From: Porpolomopsis calyptriformis | Taxonomy: Eukaryota > Basidiomycota > Agaricomycetes > Agaricales > Hygrophoraceae | Direction: 5' to 3' | NCBI GenBank assembly: GCA_951640195.1 | Contig: OX621163.1 | Coordinates: 2,108,001 to 2,172,000, forward strand | Length of the DNA stretch: 64,000 nucleotides | Shown: in pieces, positions 63,301 to 64,000 of the stretch | Numbering within the stretch: the first letter of the stretch is position 1 | Layout of the letters: every line of letters begins with the position of its first letter | Made by a program: the position numbers and the translations under genes | Notes under the pieces: generated by a model | Databases searched by the model: none | The model's input: only the letters and a program-made list of their open reading frames with translations | What the model was told of the DNA's origin: nothing

Positions 63301-64000
63301 GAAAGAAATAAAACGAGAGACTTACGGCTTTCAAGGACCATTGTATGAAGCCCTCTTTGAGACACCCCAAGAATGTGTCAGCATAACGTAAATATGCGTC
63401 CCCTTTCAGCATTCCGCGCACAAGGAGAATGGCTGCTTCACGAGCCATCCAATTATGTTCTGTTTCCTTTCCCTGCAACATCAAAGTTAGCAACCATATC
63501 CTGGCAACTATGAAGGCCCAAAAGTCACCTCAAACGGCTTAAGCATGGCAGCAAACTCGGCTTCCATATCTCGACTTGAAGCAATCTGTCATGTTATGCT
63601 CAGCATAAATTCGGATCAAAGAAAGAAAGAAACACACATAGACTGGTTTAACGTCTGCATTGTCGGCCAACGGTGTAGCAGGTTCAACCAGGGCGGCTCT
63701 GCTAGCAGGCCGCGAAGTGTTACCTGCACTGGTTACACGAGAAGGCCCACTCGGACCGGGTACAGGTTCCTTCCGGACCTGTAACGCCAAGCTCGGAGGG
63801 AGGTATCCGGTACTCTTTGAAGCGGCTCTATTGGCGGCATCTCCATTTTCTGAGCCATCACTGGGCGGATTACTGCCCCCGGGACTATTTGCCCCGTTCG
63901 CTGGAACCAGCTTCGATAAGACACCGTCGACGATGGTTTTTCGAACTCCTTTTTTCGCCATTTCTTTCTTGAGGTCAGCGCGTGCAGCGTCTGTTACCCC
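60357..64000 (-). CDS. STU1: CLASP/Stu1 microtubule rescue factor, N-terminal part beyond window edge
   Basis: TOG/HEAT-repeat protein that binds plus ends and stabilises spindle microtubules. Exons 63638-64000 (partial), 63529-63585, 63326-63472, 61589-63278, 61213-61523, 61030-61161, 60714-60974 and 60357-60659. The reading is open upstream of MAKKGVRKTIVDGVLSK, so the first TOG domain lies outside. CLASP_N block: WMAREAAILLVRGMLKGDAY, LYSELAVALGPSLDPFCDTL, ICLPLLWNTLQEK and VKEAARSCFWIFESVW. A Ser/Pro/Arg-rich microtubule-binding linker of about 330 residues follows. The C-terminal HEAT part has LFKGLMKFLDPTK, LWEMLENQAPYIENREGEIF and HLFMLLDGLADEKKNLLAYLF. It ends tail-to-tail with the rhomboid gene (185 bp). 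Confidence 0.88.

Overview
This window is nuclear DNA of a filamentous basidiomycete, most likely an agaricomycete. The genes are dense and split by many 45-65 bp GT-AG introns. The products are eukaryotic housekeeping proteins. Two further markers are a multi-exon transposon protein with a companion gene, and a seven-helix membrane protein type that I associate with mushrooms. All exon joins below were worked out by eye from frame, splice sites and family motifs; no alignment or transcript data were available.

Left end, 1-2.2 kb: the 5' two thirds or so of a kinesin-8 gene, running off the left edge. From 3.0 to 10.6 kb lies a DNA transposon-like unit on the minus strand. It has an intact 377-residue companion gene and a roughly 1,360-codon transposase-like gene that is now broken. 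The break history can be read directly: (1) a 686 bp TRIM-like element (139 bp LTRs, TSD GCCGT) sits in the last coding exon; (2) two more LTR-like insertions of 378 and 139 bp flank the middle of the gene; (3) the segment between those two is inverted, and their target-site duplications are exchanged (GTTAT/GTCAA against ATAAC/TTGAC). Removing the insertions and re-inverting the segment restores every splice and reading frame, apart from one nonsense codon and one single-base frameshift.

Right of this, 12-31.8 kb holds BCD1, MED18 (coding ends overlap by 80 bp), a cytochrome-b5-reductase, a C2H2 factor, an RNPS1-like SR protein, NPC1/NCR1, DPH1, a small membrane protein, the AGC kinase SCH9, an Apd1/Aim32-type ferredoxin-like protein and a SIRT5-like sirtuin.

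31.9-48 kb holds a mitochondrial unknown, an acyl-CoA dehydrogenase with 14 exons (two of them micro-exons), a Zn(II)2Cys6 regulator, PAB2, mitochondrial ribosomal protein bL19m, an IVY1/BAR-like protein, mitochondrial aspartyl-tRNA synthetase, a phosphopantetheinyl transferase, NC2-beta (Dr1), SmF and a DUF2423-type nucleolar protein. 48.8-64 kb holds a seven-helix protein, ERB1, ARP4, a low-complexity protein, TRAPPC2, a mitochondrial rhomboid and a CLASP/STU1 gene that runs off the right edge.

Genome-wide habits visible here: three head-to-head gene pairs have start codons only 17-39 bp apart, about 8 of some 137 inferred introns are GC-AG, and one SmF intron appears to be AT-AG. No tRNA, rRNA or CRISPR array was seen.
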